A stretch of DNA of 52,845 bases from positions 1-52,845 of the forward strand of contig CAMKAJ010000015.1 in the NCBI GenBank assembly GCA_946410455.1, read 5' to 3'. Numbering within the stretch: position 1 is the stretch's first letter; each line of letters begins with the position of its first letter. Under the pieces are notes generated by a model. It was not told where the DNA came from. It saw only the letters and a list, made by a program, of their open reading frames with translations, and made no database searches. A program made the translations under genes and the position numbers. This DNA is from an uncultured Bacteroidales bacterium. Lineage in GTDB: Bacteria; Bacteroidota; Bacteroidia; Bacteroidales; UBA932. Positions 34,456 through 43,091 of this stretch are shown here, one piece after another.

Positions 34456-36876
34456 TTACCATGTAACGGATTGACGATACTCGTTGCCGAAACGGTCCAC
34501 GGCAAGGACGGTGCCCGATCCGCTGGCAGGAGCCTGCACGCGGAACAGTGTAGGCGGATAATTGCTCGGAGTGGCCGGATATCCGTCGTAGTTCTTGAGG
34601 ATGGAAGCGTTCGCCTTGTAGAAAGTATCGATTTCGTATTCACCCAGGTCGTACCTGTCTTCAGAGGTTACCATTTCCATATCCTTCATACTGCCGCCGG
34701 AAATGAATACCGGAGTATCCCACTTGCTGTCCCAGAGGAACACATTGACATACAGGTACCCGTCGGATGCGGCGTAACTTCCCGGAGGATAGATATGCAT
34801 CTGGTACGATTCATCGAGGGTCTTGCCGTTTGCCATCTTGGCCACGCCGTTGGAATCGTAGTTCCAGTCCCTGTACTTGAACGAGGGAGCCTTGGAACCA
34901 CGGAAAGTATCTGTCTGATACTTGGTGGGATGGAAACGCCAGGAATCTATCTCGCCGTTACGGACCTCAACTATTGTGAATCCGCGCGGAGTGCCCGAAG
35001 AGAGGTATTCGTTGGTCCAGAGCTCGCCGGTAGAGCGGGCCAGAGTATGCACCTCGAGGTTGCGATAGCGGTGCGTGGAAGGATAGATATAGTTGAACGT
35101 GGAGTGCGAATGTCCCGCCCAGGCGTGAATCTGCTTATAGGAACGGATAAGGGTGCCGTAGTCCTCGCCGTGCAGAGTAGTCTCCCTGCTGGAGACCTCT
35201 CCGTCGGGCTGCTTGCGGAACATTGCGCCGTGCGCGAACACCATCAGCGTGGTGCTCTTGCTCACCGTAGCCAGGTCGGCCTTGAGCCAGTTCCATGCAA
35301 TATCGTCGAGTCCGTTGTTGTAACTCTTCAGAGCTCCGTTTTCTCGGTACATGGAAATGTCGTCGAGTACCACAAAGTGCATCTTTCCTATGTTGAAGGA
35401 ATAGTTGCGCGGGCCGAACCAAGACTCGAAGGGCGCAGCACCGGCTGCATCGTCGTCAGCTTCCGGGTCGTTATCGTGGTTGCCCAGCACGTTGAAGGTA
35501 GGATAACCCAGCGTTGCCAGACCTGCAGCGTAATTGCTGAAGAGGGACATATCCTCGTGCACGATGTCGCCAAGGCAAACGCCGTAAACCTGACGGCCGA
35601 TAACGCCCGCCGCAGTCTCGCGGAGCTCCCTGTAAAGGTCTTCGCAGCAGACGAGCGACTGGTAGGCTATGTTGTCCATACTCCACTTCTTGCCGCGCGG
35701 CTGAGGGTCGGCGGTAATGAAGAGGGTGCAGTTGTCGGGGTTGGCCACCGGGGTGAGCACGAAGTCTCCGCACTGCAGGACGCCTCCCACTTTCTTGAGC
35801 GACGATATCTTCTTGTAGAACTTGGGGATACCGCCTTCAACCACTGGCAGGTAGCCCGCAGGGGTGCTGATGTAGATGAAATCCGTCGCGCTCAACTCGC
35901 TCAGCAGGTAGAACGAACCGTCCACGAGCGTCTTGGCGCACACTTCTCCGTCGGTTACGACGACGCCCTCGACGGGCTTGCCGGAATTATCCACCACGCG
36001 GCCGGTGACGTTGTAGTTGCCCATCACCAGCACGTCCATATCCATTCCGGGGAGCTCCAACTCGAGGAGAGAAGCCTCTGAAGAAGGGGCATAGGTGACT
36101 GTGGCAGGCACGAAGATATGGCCCGCAACGCACTGTATGGCAGAATTGCGGATGAGCGTCATACTCTTGCCGTCGCCGCCGTTGAGCGTAACGGTGAAGC
36201 CTTCGGAGTAACTGCCGGCAGGCAGGCACAGGAAAACTTCCAGCGGCTCGTCGGCAGAAAGGGCCTGACCCACGGTGATGGTGAACTCCTTGTCTGCCGC
36301 GGCAGATGAAGCCGGCGTGAGAGCGGCCTCAGCATAATCGATGCTGAAGTAGCCGCACACCTGCTCTCCGGCGTTACCGCTGAAGGAGACCGAAGCCAGT
36401 TCACCGGAGCCGACCACAGCAAGGCGGAGCACCGTGCAAAGGTGCGCAAGTTGCGCCCCGTCGCCGGCCTGAGTAAGACGTGCGGCCATAGGGACTGCGA
36501 CGCCTGCCGCATACGGCTGCGACGAAGGCAGGGTGACTGTGGAGGCGTCCTTCCAGATGGAGGCCGGATACAGCAGGTCGTAAGGCAGGGAGAACGAGCC
36601 GGTGAAACTGAAAGTGGCACTCGTCTGGCCTGCTTCCACTCCGGAAAGAGGGGCAGAGGCAGTGCCGTTGAGGCTAACGCAGTCGCCGTCGGACCAGTAC
36701 ACCTTGCGCTTGCCGTCCTGCGAAGCGCCTATGCTGGTCTTGCCGTCTTCAGGAAGGCCCACGGTGATGACCGTAACTCCATCCTGAGGCGTCTCGGGGC
36801 CATGCTGCCCGCATCCCGCCAGCCAAAGCGTGGCCGGCAGGAGCAGGAGCGGGACTATGAAAGATTTGAATTTCAT
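34456..36876 (-). CDS. surface lipoprotein: fimbrillin-like module + calcineurin-like phosphoesterase
   Basis: 806 residues. Lipobox LAGC (about 19-22). Residues about 30-270 form a fimbrillin-like module (KRKVYWSDGD; LYPASIWKDASTVTLP) closely related to the N-terminus of the 36888-40115 protein. A MetallophosN-type beta domain follows (about 285-375: NVTGRVVDNSGKPVEGVVVT), then a calcineurin-like phosphoesterase with ADPQPR (about 390), GDIVHED (about 437), GNHDND (about 467), AHGAMF, and the AGHSHST metal site (about 588). A MetallophosC-type domain ends FGNEYRQSVTW. The first metal motif has Gln in place of the usual His (DxQ, not DxH), as in its two paralogues here. Likely a phosphodiesterase or phosphatase on the cell surface. 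Confidence 0.87.
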   Translation of the reverse strand: MKFKSFIVPLLLLPATLWLAGCGQHGPETPQDGVTVITVGLPEDGKTSIGASQDGKRKVYWSDGDCVSLNGTASAPLSGVEAGQTSATFSFTGSFSLPYDLLYPASIWKDASTVTLPSSQPYAAGVAVPMAARLTQAGDGAQLAHLCTVLRLAVVGSGELASVSFSGNAGEQVCGYFSIDYAEAALTPASSAAADKEFTITVGQALSADEPLEVFLCLPAGSYSEGFTVTLNGGDGKSMTLIRNSAIQCVAGHIFVPATVTYAPSSEASLLELELPGMDMDVLVMGNYNVTGRVVDNSGKPVEGVVVTDGEVCAKTLVDGSFYLLSELSATDFIYISTPAGYLPVVEGGIPKFYKKISSLKKVGGVLQCGDFVLTPVANPDNCTLFITADPQPRGKKWSMDNIAYQSLVCCEDLYRELRETAAGVIGRQVYGVCLGDIVHEDMSLFSNYAAGLATLGYPTFNVLGNHDNDPEADDDAAGAAPFESWFGPRNYSFNIGKMHFVVLDDISMYRENGALKSYNNGLDDIAWNWLKADLATVSKSTTLMVFAHGAMFRKQPDGEVSSRETTLHGEDYGTLIRSYKQIHAWAGHSHSTFNYIYPSTHRYRNLEVHTLARSTGELWTNEYLSSGTPRGFTIVEVRNGEIDSWRFHPTKYQTDTFRGSKAPSFKYRDWNYDSNGVAKMANGKTLDESYQMHIYPPGSYAASDGYLYVNVFLWDSKWDTPVFISGGSMKDMEMVTSEDRYDLGEYEIDTFYKANASILKNYDGYPATPSNYPPTLFRVQAPASGSGTVLAVDRFGNEYRQSVTW

Positions 36877-36887
36877 AGACTCAGAAA

Positions 36888-39800
36888 CTAAAGGTCTGCA
36901 GCATTGCCGCCGCCGTCGGTAAACTCGCCGGTTCCGGCAATATTGGACGCAGCACCGTTTATGGCAGCCTTGTAGTGGCAGCCGGAGACAGTGTTGCCGG
37001 CATCGGCAACGCCGATAATGGCACCGCCTGCGACGTCGGCGTCCTTAACACCCTTACTATCCACGTGATAGATGTCCGTAATACTACTGCTGCAGGCACT
37101 TATAGTAGAAGCTTCAGCCCTGGCAACGATTCCGCCGCCGCCATTGGCCTGTATCTGGCTGGTGCTGATCGACGTGCCGGTAAAGCTGCAACCGCTTATC
37201 GTGCTGTTCAAAGCCCAGCCGGCAATACCTCCGATATAATAGCAGGAACCTCCGCCATAACTGTCGGCGCAGGCAGAATTGGCGATATCCGCATACTCAC
37301 AATATCCTGCGATACCACCGGTATAGCCACGACGGCCGCCCATTATGGTGGTTACATCAGGAACATCATTTGTCAGATTGGAAAGGCTAATGCGGGCCTC
37401 TGCAGTACCGACAGCCATTCCGACGATACCTCCTTCGAAGTTACCCGCTGCCTTGGTTGCGGTATTGTTGAACTGATTGTTGAGCAGTATTCCCTTGTTC
37501 GTACATGAACTCACGCTTGAGGCTCCGGCAATATAAGCTGCGATACCGCCGACAACGAAGGATTTGCCATTAACCTTGGTTGTATTACCGCCGTGAACAT
37601 ATCCGCTGTTGATGCAGTTGGAGATGGCGACTGCGGTTTCGCCATATCCGAGGATACCGCCCGCAAAATTGCCGGTGTGGCCGGCTGATCCGGTCTTAAC
37701 GGCCAGATTCACCTCGCCGGCATTGCTTGCTCCACCGATATTATCACATCCGCTGAGTTCAAGTTCAGCAGTGCCCTTCATATAACCGACGACACCGCCA
37801 AGATGCACCAGGGAAGCCACATTGGCATCGCTGGCCCAGTTGAAGAGAATGTAACCGCTGTTGGATGCTCCGGAGACGGAAGCCTCGGAATAACCGACGA
37901 TACCACCCAGGCTGTACTTGATGGCCTGATTGGTGATATTCGTATTATAATACACCTTACCGGAGTTCGTGATATTCTTGGAAGCGCCGCCGTCGAGGGT
38001 CGCATAATTGGTTCCTATTACGCCGCCGAAACGGACTTCGGTACCGGTGGTATTCTCGGTACGGGAAATCAGCAGGTCGCCGGTATTGTGCACATCGGAG
38101 ACAACTGCGGTTTTTGCGTTCTCACCGATGATACCGCCGAAGTTGGGGCAGCGGGCACTGTAAGAGCCGACGCCGGAGGTTCCCATAGAAAGGGCAGCGG
38201 CATTGGCGCAGGTGGTCACCGTACCAAGGTTGTTACCGACGATTCCGCCGAAGCACTGCAGACGAGGGTTGGACCTGTGCACCAGTGCGGCATTGTTGAG
38301 GCATCCTGTCACGACGCCGTCGGCGCGGTTCACGCCCACGATACCGCCGGTCCAGATACGTCTTGCCTGGTCGTCACTGTTTTCATCCTTGAAGATGGTA
38401 ACAAGAACCTGGGCTCCGTTGGTGCAGCTGTTGACCTCTCCGCCAACATTCTCGCCGACGATGCCACCGATTGCGGAAACCCAAGCAATGTTACCCTTAT
38501 CGACTATGGTACCAAGGGTATTGTTATACGCACCGGCAATGACCGGATGGTCGGAAGTGGTACAGTTGGCCACGAGACCGTCTGCCTTGTAGCCCACGAC
38601 GCCACCAATCACCACGAAAGGATTGTTCTTGTCTTCGTTGCAGGCCGCCTTATTGGCTCCTGCACCAGCAAACTCTATTGTACCGTCGAAGCTGGAAGCT
38701 TTCACGGAACCCTTGGCGTTCGACATATAGCCAACGACGCCGCCCACCAGAATCTTGGCGGAACTAGAGAAGCCGGCAGGAACGCTGATTGCACCTGAAT
38801 ACGAGCAGTTGGTCACGGAACCGGTAGTAACACGGCCGACTACGCCTCCGAGGGCGGTTATCTTGGCGATATCTGCCTTAGCTGCGAGCGCAATGTTGGC
38901 TGCTACGTCCACATTGTCTATCACACCCTTGTGATAACCTGCCACTGCTGCGAAATAGGAATCAGCCTCGTTGGCGTGGGTGAACGTATATGAGCAGCTG
39001 GAGTCAATCACGAGGTCCTTCACAACGCCGCTGCCGCCGATGTAGGCGAAGATAGGAGCGCTGCCGGCATAGCCCTTGATGGTCTTGTTGTTGCCGTTGA
39101 ATGTGCCGTCGAAGTAGTTGGTATCGCCCTGGCCGTTATCGACGCTGCCGATGCCGCCGGTAGCGGCGAAAGCTGCGGAAGTGGTGGCGTTGAAGGTGAT
39201 GTCGGAAGTCAGGTTGACGGTCAGCGGCTGGCCGAGATACTTTGCAGAGTTGTAGTCGGTTGCAAGCTGGATGAGGGCTTCTGCGCTGCTGATATTCAGC
39301 ACTGTAGGAGCGATATCGGGCTTGAACTCAACCTCTTCCAGATTGTAGATGTGGCCAGCCTCGAGGGTTACTGAACCCTCCTTGGCCTTTACCATCTCGT
39401 GATTCTGCACATCGGTAATTGTGAGCTTGAATCCGGAAGCGTAGGTAGCAGCAGGCACCACGACATAAACGTCCAGAGCAGCATCTGCCGAGAGAGCCTG
39501 GCCCACCTTCACGGAAACCGCACTGCCGGAGCCTCCGGAAATAGTTCCGTTCTCATAATTGATGGAGAAATCACCGCAGACCTTCTCGCTGCCGGAGCTG
39601 GCAAAAGAGACGCTGGCGATGTTGTGGCTGTCGGATGCCTTCTTGATGGGCAGCTTCACGACGGCGCAGAGATACTTGAGGGAAGCTGCCTGTCCGTCGG
39701 CGCTGTAGCCGGCCATAGGGCAGGAGCCGTCGGCGAAAGAGCCGGACACGAAAGCCTGCTCGGCAGGAAGGGTCACGGTAGAAGCGTCCTTCCAGATGGA

Positions 39801-40115
39801 TGCCGGATAGAGGATGTTGAACGGAGCGGCCTGGGGAGACGCAAAATGGAACTCGGCCACGGTGCTCCCTTCGGCTACGCCCGAGAGGGCTTCGGACTCG
39901 TTGCCGTTCACGGCAATCTTGTCGCCGTCGGACCAGTACACCTTGCGCTGGCTGCCGTCGAGGGCGCCAAGCGTAGTCTTGGTTTCAGGGATGCCGATAC
40001 GAAGGACGGTGGTCGCGTCGTCGGGGTTCACGATGACCTCTGGTACGGAGATTTCCTTCTCGCAGCTTGCCAACAACACCATTGCCGCAAGCGAAAGTAC
40101 AATGCTCTTTTTCAT
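36888..40115 (-). CDS. surface lipoprotein: fimbrillin-like module + GLUG repeats
   Basis: 1075 residues from the ATG at 40115; an upstream in-frame ATG at 40124 overlaps the small ORF and is less likely. Lipobox LLASC (about 16-20). The fimbrillin-like N-module (about 40-280, RKVYWSDGDKIAVNG; LYPASIWKDASTVTLPAEQ) is a paralogue of that in the 34456-36876 protein. After a linker come about 16 GLUG-type repeats (each with a GGIVGY-like turn, about 380-1060), predicted to make a long right-handed beta-helix. No catalytic domain. Probably an elongated surface binding or adhesion protein serving the phosphoesterases beside it. Confidence 0.85.
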   Translation of the reverse strand: MKKSIVLSLAAMVLLASCEKEISVPEVIVNPDDATTVLRIGIPETKTTLGALDGSQRKVYWSDGDKIAVNGNESEALSGVAEGSTVAEFHFASPQAAPFNILYPASIWKDASTVTLPAEQAFVSGSFADGSCPMAGYSADGQAASLKYLCAVVKLPIKKASDSHNIASVSFASSGSEKVCGDFSINYENGTISGGSGSAVSVKVGQALSADAALDVYVVVPAATYASGFKLTITDVQNHEMVKAKEGSVTLEAGHIYNLEEVEFKPDIAPTVLNISSAEALIQLATDYNSAKYLGQPLTVNLTSDITFNATTSAAFAATGGIGSVDNGQGDTNYFDGTFNGNNKTIKGYAGSAPIFAYIGGSGVVKDLVIDSSCSYTFTHANEADSYFAAVAGYHKGVIDNVDVAANIALAAKADIAKITALGGVVGRVTTGSVTNCSYSGAISVPAGFSSSAKILVGGVVGYMSNAKGSVKASSFDGTIEFAGAGANKAACNEDKNNPFVVIGGVVGYKADGLVANCTTSDHPVIAGAYNNTLGTIVDKGNIAWVSAIGGIVGENVGGEVNSCTNGAQVLVTIFKDENSDDQARRIWTGGIVGVNRADGVVTGCLNNAALVHRSNPRLQCFGGIVGNNLGTVTTCANAAALSMGTSGVGSYSARCPNFGGIIGENAKTAVVSDVHNTGDLLISRTENTTGTEVRFGGVIGTNYATLDGGASKNITNSGKVYYNTNITNQAIKYSLGGIVGYSEASVSGASNSGYILFNWASDANVASLVHLGGVVGYMKGTAELELSGCDNIGGASNAGEVNLAVKTGSAGHTGNFAGGILGYGETAVAISNCINSGYVHGGNTTKVNGKSFVVGGIAAYIAGASSVSSCTNKGILLNNQFNNTATKAAGNFEGGIVGMAVGTAEARISLSNLTNDVPDVTTIMGGRRGYTGGIAGYCEYADIANSACADSYGGGSCYYIGGIAGWALNSTISGCSFTGTSISTSQIQANGGGGIVARAEASTISACSSSITDIYHVDSKGVKDADVAGGAIIGVADAGNTVSGCHYKAAINGAASNIAGTGEFTDGGGNAADL

Positions 40116-40117
40116 AA

Positions 40118-40243
40118 CTACCATACGAGATCTTCTTCCGTCAAATCAGGAGTAGTCGTTCCGACGGCGGAATCCGCCAGAACCTCCTCTGTAATTGCCA
40201 CAAGCTCCTCAGAAGCCGGGACTTTGTAAGTGAGTCTTAGCAT
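40118..40243 (-). CDS. 41-residue small ORF in the Sus-type locus
   Basis: ATG at 40243, stop TAG at 40118-40120; 41 residues, acidic. It begins MLRLTYKVPASEELVAITEE and ends TPDLTEEDLVW, with no signal peptide or membrane segment. It sits 13 bp after the GLUG-phosphoesterase gene and its stop is 2 bp from the ATG of the next lipoprotein, so it lies in the operon without wasted DNA. Short acidic ORFs of this general look (basic/aromatic start, PA.E motif, Asp/Glu-rich end) recur next to surface lipoprotein genes in Bacteroidales, but I know of no function. Supported by position and frame, not by homology. Confidence 0.55.
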   Translation of the reverse strand: MLRLTYKVPASEELVAITEEVLADSAVGTTTPDLTEEDLVW

Positions 40244-40256
40244 AATTATATAGTTT

Positions 40257-43091
40257 TTACCATGTTATAGACTGGGTGTAAATGTTGCCGAACATATCGG
40301 TGACACGCACTTCGCCGCCTTTGGCGCCTGGCGTGGGACGTATCTTGAACAACTGGGACTTCTCTGAAGGAGTGCAGTACTTGCGCGTAGTCTGGTTTGT
40401 CACAGTGGCGTAAAGGTCCACGTAGTCGGGGTCGGTCCCCGGGCTGTAGGTCATTTCGCCCACAAGGTTGCCGTCCTCGTACCACTGCGGCACCGTCCAT
40501 CCCTCGGACCAGTTCCAGATGTTCACAATAACGTTGCCGTCGGCAGAACGCGACGGGTCGTAAACGTGCATCTGGAAGTCTTTACCATAACCAACGCTCT
40601 TGTAGTACCAGTCCAGCGAATCGCCGGCAACGTTCACCACCATATATCCCTGGGGGTCGCCGAAGGGACCGAGCCACTTGTTGAGACGGAGGGCGCCGGT
40701 GCAGCGGGCAACGCTGATACACTGGATGTTAGGAGCGCCGTGAGTGGTAGCCTTGCCCTTGTAGTTGTAGTAGAAATTCTGATGGTTATGACCGTTCCAC
40801 GCATATACCTCCTTGTAGGAACTGAGCAGGGAAAGGTATTCCTGATAGTTCTGGCTGTACACGTTGTGCGAGCCGTGAGGAGAGGTGTTGGGGGTCTTGA
40901 AGGGGTTGTGGTGCGAGCAGGTAAGGATGACTTTATCCTTGGGGACGTTCTCCAGGTCTGCCTTGAGCCAGGCCAGGGCGCGGTCGTCGAGGCCGTAATG
41001 GTAGCTCTGCTTGATGGTAGGACGGTCGTACAGGATGGTGTTCAGCACCACGTAATGAATCTCACCGAGGTCGAAGGAGTAGTGGTCGGGACCAACGTAG
41101 GTCTCGTAGTACACATTGCCCTGCTCGGTCTCGAAGAGGTTGGCCTGGTCGTAGTCGTGGTTGCCTATCACGTTGAAAGTGGGGCACTTGACCTGCGTGG
41201 CCGCATCCATATAGTCGTCCCAGGCAACCATAAAGTTATACACCAGGTCGCCCAGGTTGATGGAGTACACTTCCCCGTCGCAGCTTGCCCGGAAGGCCTC
41301 GGCGTCGGGAGCCACAGTGTCGTGCCAGGTCTCCATTGAGCCGTCAACCCCGTAAGGGCGGACCTGCGGGTCGGCAATCATCAGCACGGTGTAGTTGTCT
41401 ACCTTCTCCTTGGGAGTGAGCACGAAGTCGGCCTGCACCGCCTCGGCATACCTGGGGATGCGCAGGAAGAATGACGGAACGCCGTCGCGCTGGGGTATCG
41501 CCACGGTAGCCGGCAGGCTCAGATAGACGAAGCGGGCCTCCGCGAGGTCGCTGGTCATAGAGTAACTGCCGTCTGCGGCGGTCTTCACGCACTGGCGGCC
41601 GTCGGTGACTACTATGCCCTCCAGGGGCTGCCCGTCGGGGGTCTTGACGCTGCCGGTCACGTTGGGCGCACCAGCCACAGCCTTCACGGGTACCGCCTGG
41701 TCGCGCGTGGCGCTGCCGCCGGTGGCGATGGTCGCTGCAGTAGCGCAGATGGAACCCTTGCGGCCGCTGACGCAGGTGACGCTGCCCTCGTTGGTGCAGT
41801 CGGTCACGAACGCACGCAGGTCGCCGCGGCCCTCAGCGTAAGCCACTATGCCTGCGGCGTGTATGGCGTTGCGGTTGCTGGAGTCGTACTTGTTGCCGCC
41901 GGCTCCGGCATAAACGCTGCCGTGGTTGATGCACTCGCGCACGTAAGTTCCGGCGGTGGCGGTAGCAACTACGTAGATGTTGCCCACGATGCCGCCTGCG
42001 GTGGAGCGAACACGGGAGCTGATGCCGTCGAAACGGATCTCACCCCAGTTCTCACACTTGCGCACGTGCACCGGGCGTCCGATGTTGCCCGCAATGCCGC
42101 CGGTGTGCGATACGTTCTCCGTGAGCGAAGTGACTTTGCCGTAGTTGAGGCAGTCGGCAATAACCAGGGCAAAGTGAGGCATACCCACTATGCCGCCGAT
42201 GTTGGCTCCGCAGGCTCCCTCGGCAGTCACTGCGCCGAAGTTGTCGGAACGGATGATGTCGGCCTTGGCCTGACCTACAATGCCCCCCACGCGGGCAACG
42301 CCGTTTACCGCGCCCTCTTCGGTAGCGCGGATGTCACCGTTTATCTTGCCCTTGTTGACACAGTACTTGATGGAGGTCTTGCCGCTGTTGCCGGAGATGC
42401 CGCCGATGAAGAGCGACGTGAGGCTGCACACTGCGGACACCTCTCCGGAGTTGTTGCAGCGGGCTACGGTGCTGCCGACGGCCACATTGCCGGGAGCGCC
42501 TCCGCAGATGCCGCCTATGGCCAGATATACAGTCTCCCTGGCCTCGCCGGTAACGTCGGAGAATATCTTACCCTCATTGCTGCAACGCAGGATGACGAAG
42601 TTGTTGTAGCCCACCAGGCCACCGATGTATATGGGGCCGGCGGCGTAAGAGCAGTTGTGCTTGACGGAGCCCTTGTTGACGCAGTCGCGGATGACGCCCT
42701 CGTTGGTGTCGGCAATGAAGCCGGCACGAAACTCGGCGGCCTTGGAATCCACGCTGAGGGTGCAGGAAGAGTCGATGTTGAGTCCGCTCACCTCGCCGCC
42801 CGCAAGAATCACGTGGAATAGGCCATACTGGGTCTTCCAGCCCTTGAGGCAGAAGCCGTTGCCGTTAAAGCGGCCGCCAAAGGCAGCCACCTGGGGCATC
42901 TTGCGCGTCTTGGAGAGGTCTATGTCGGAGAGCAGGCACACGGTGCTGTCGGCGTCGCACCAAGGCATAAGGTCGGCCCCGGAGTTGCAGGCTTCGATGA
43001 AGGCCTGGAGTTCCTTGGCGTTGCTGATGCCTCCGGCCCTCAGGGCCAGGCAGGATGCCGCAAGCAGTATGCAGATCAGTATCCTTTTCAT
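40257..43091 (-). CDS. exported GLUG-repeat + calcineurin-like phosphoesterase fusion
   Basis: 944 residues from the ATG at 43091. Signal peptide MKRILICILLAASCLALRAG; a Cys is present in the core, so lipidation is possible but not certain. About 8 GLUG-type repeats (about 160-460) are fused to a MetallophosN-like beta domain (about 470-560), a phosphoesterase (ADPQVRP about 573, GDLVYN about 613, GNHDYD about 645, CSHHNPF, NGHNHQNF about 766) and a C-terminal domain ending FGNIYTQSITW. The fusion joins in one chain the two module types that neighbours carry separately, which supports a working link between GLUG and phosphoesterase parts. Its start overlaps the preceding stop (TAATG). Confidence 0.86.
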   Translation of the reverse strand: MKRILICILLAASCLALRAGGISNAKELQAFIEACNSGADLMPWCDADSTVCLLSDIDLSKTRKMPQVAAFGGRFNGNGFCLKGWKTQYGLFHVILAGGEVSGLNIDSSCTLSVDSKAAEFRAGFIADTNEGVIRDCVNKGSVKHNCSYAAGPIYIGGLVGYNNFVILRCSNEGKIFSDVTGEARETVYLAIGGICGGAPGNVAVGSTVARCNNSGEVSAVCSLTSLFIGGISGNSGKTSIKYCVNKGKINGDIRATEEGAVNGVARVGGIVGQAKADIIRSDNFGAVTAEGACGANIGGIVGMPHFALVIADCLNYGKVTSLTENVSHTGGIAGNIGRPVHVRKCENWGEIRFDGISSRVRSTAGGIVGNIYVVATATAGTYVRECINHGSVYAGAGGNKYDSSNRNAIHAAGIVAYAEGRGDLRAFVTDCTNEGSVTCVSGRKGSICATAATIATGGSATRDQAVPVKAVAGAPNVTGSVKTPDGQPLEGIVVTDGRQCVKTAADGSYSMTSDLAEARFVYLSLPATVAIPQRDGVPSFFLRIPRYAEAVQADFVLTPKEKVDNYTVLMIADPQVRPYGVDGSMETWHDTVAPDAEAFRASCDGEVYSINLGDLVYNFMVAWDDYMDAATQVKCPTFNVIGNHDYDQANLFETEQGNVYYETYVGPDHYSFDLGEIHYVVLNTILYDRPTIKQSYHYGLDDRALAWLKADLENVPKDKVILTCSHHNPFKTPNTSPHGSHNVYSQNYQEYLSLLSSYKEVYAWNGHNHQNFYYNYKGKATTHGAPNIQCISVARCTGALRLNKWLGPFGDPQGYMVVNVAGDSLDWYYKSVGYGKDFQMHVYDPSRSADGNVIVNIWNWSEGWTVPQWYEDGNLVGEMTYSPGTDPDYVDLYATVTNQTTRKYCTPSEKSQLFKIRPTPGAKGGEVRVTDMFGNIYTQSITW

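Noticed and set aside
33621..34643. 340-residue start for the endonuclease/exonuclease/phosphatase protein
   Set aside because: The extra 63 residues overlap the end of the preceding gene and lie ahead of a perfect lipoprotein signal; the ATG at 34454 is preferred.
34255..36081. 608-residue plus-strand reading frame opposite the phosphoesterase genes
   Set aside because: Antisense shadow spanning the ends of two real genes, with low-complexity, Val/Gly/His-rich translation and no signal peptide.
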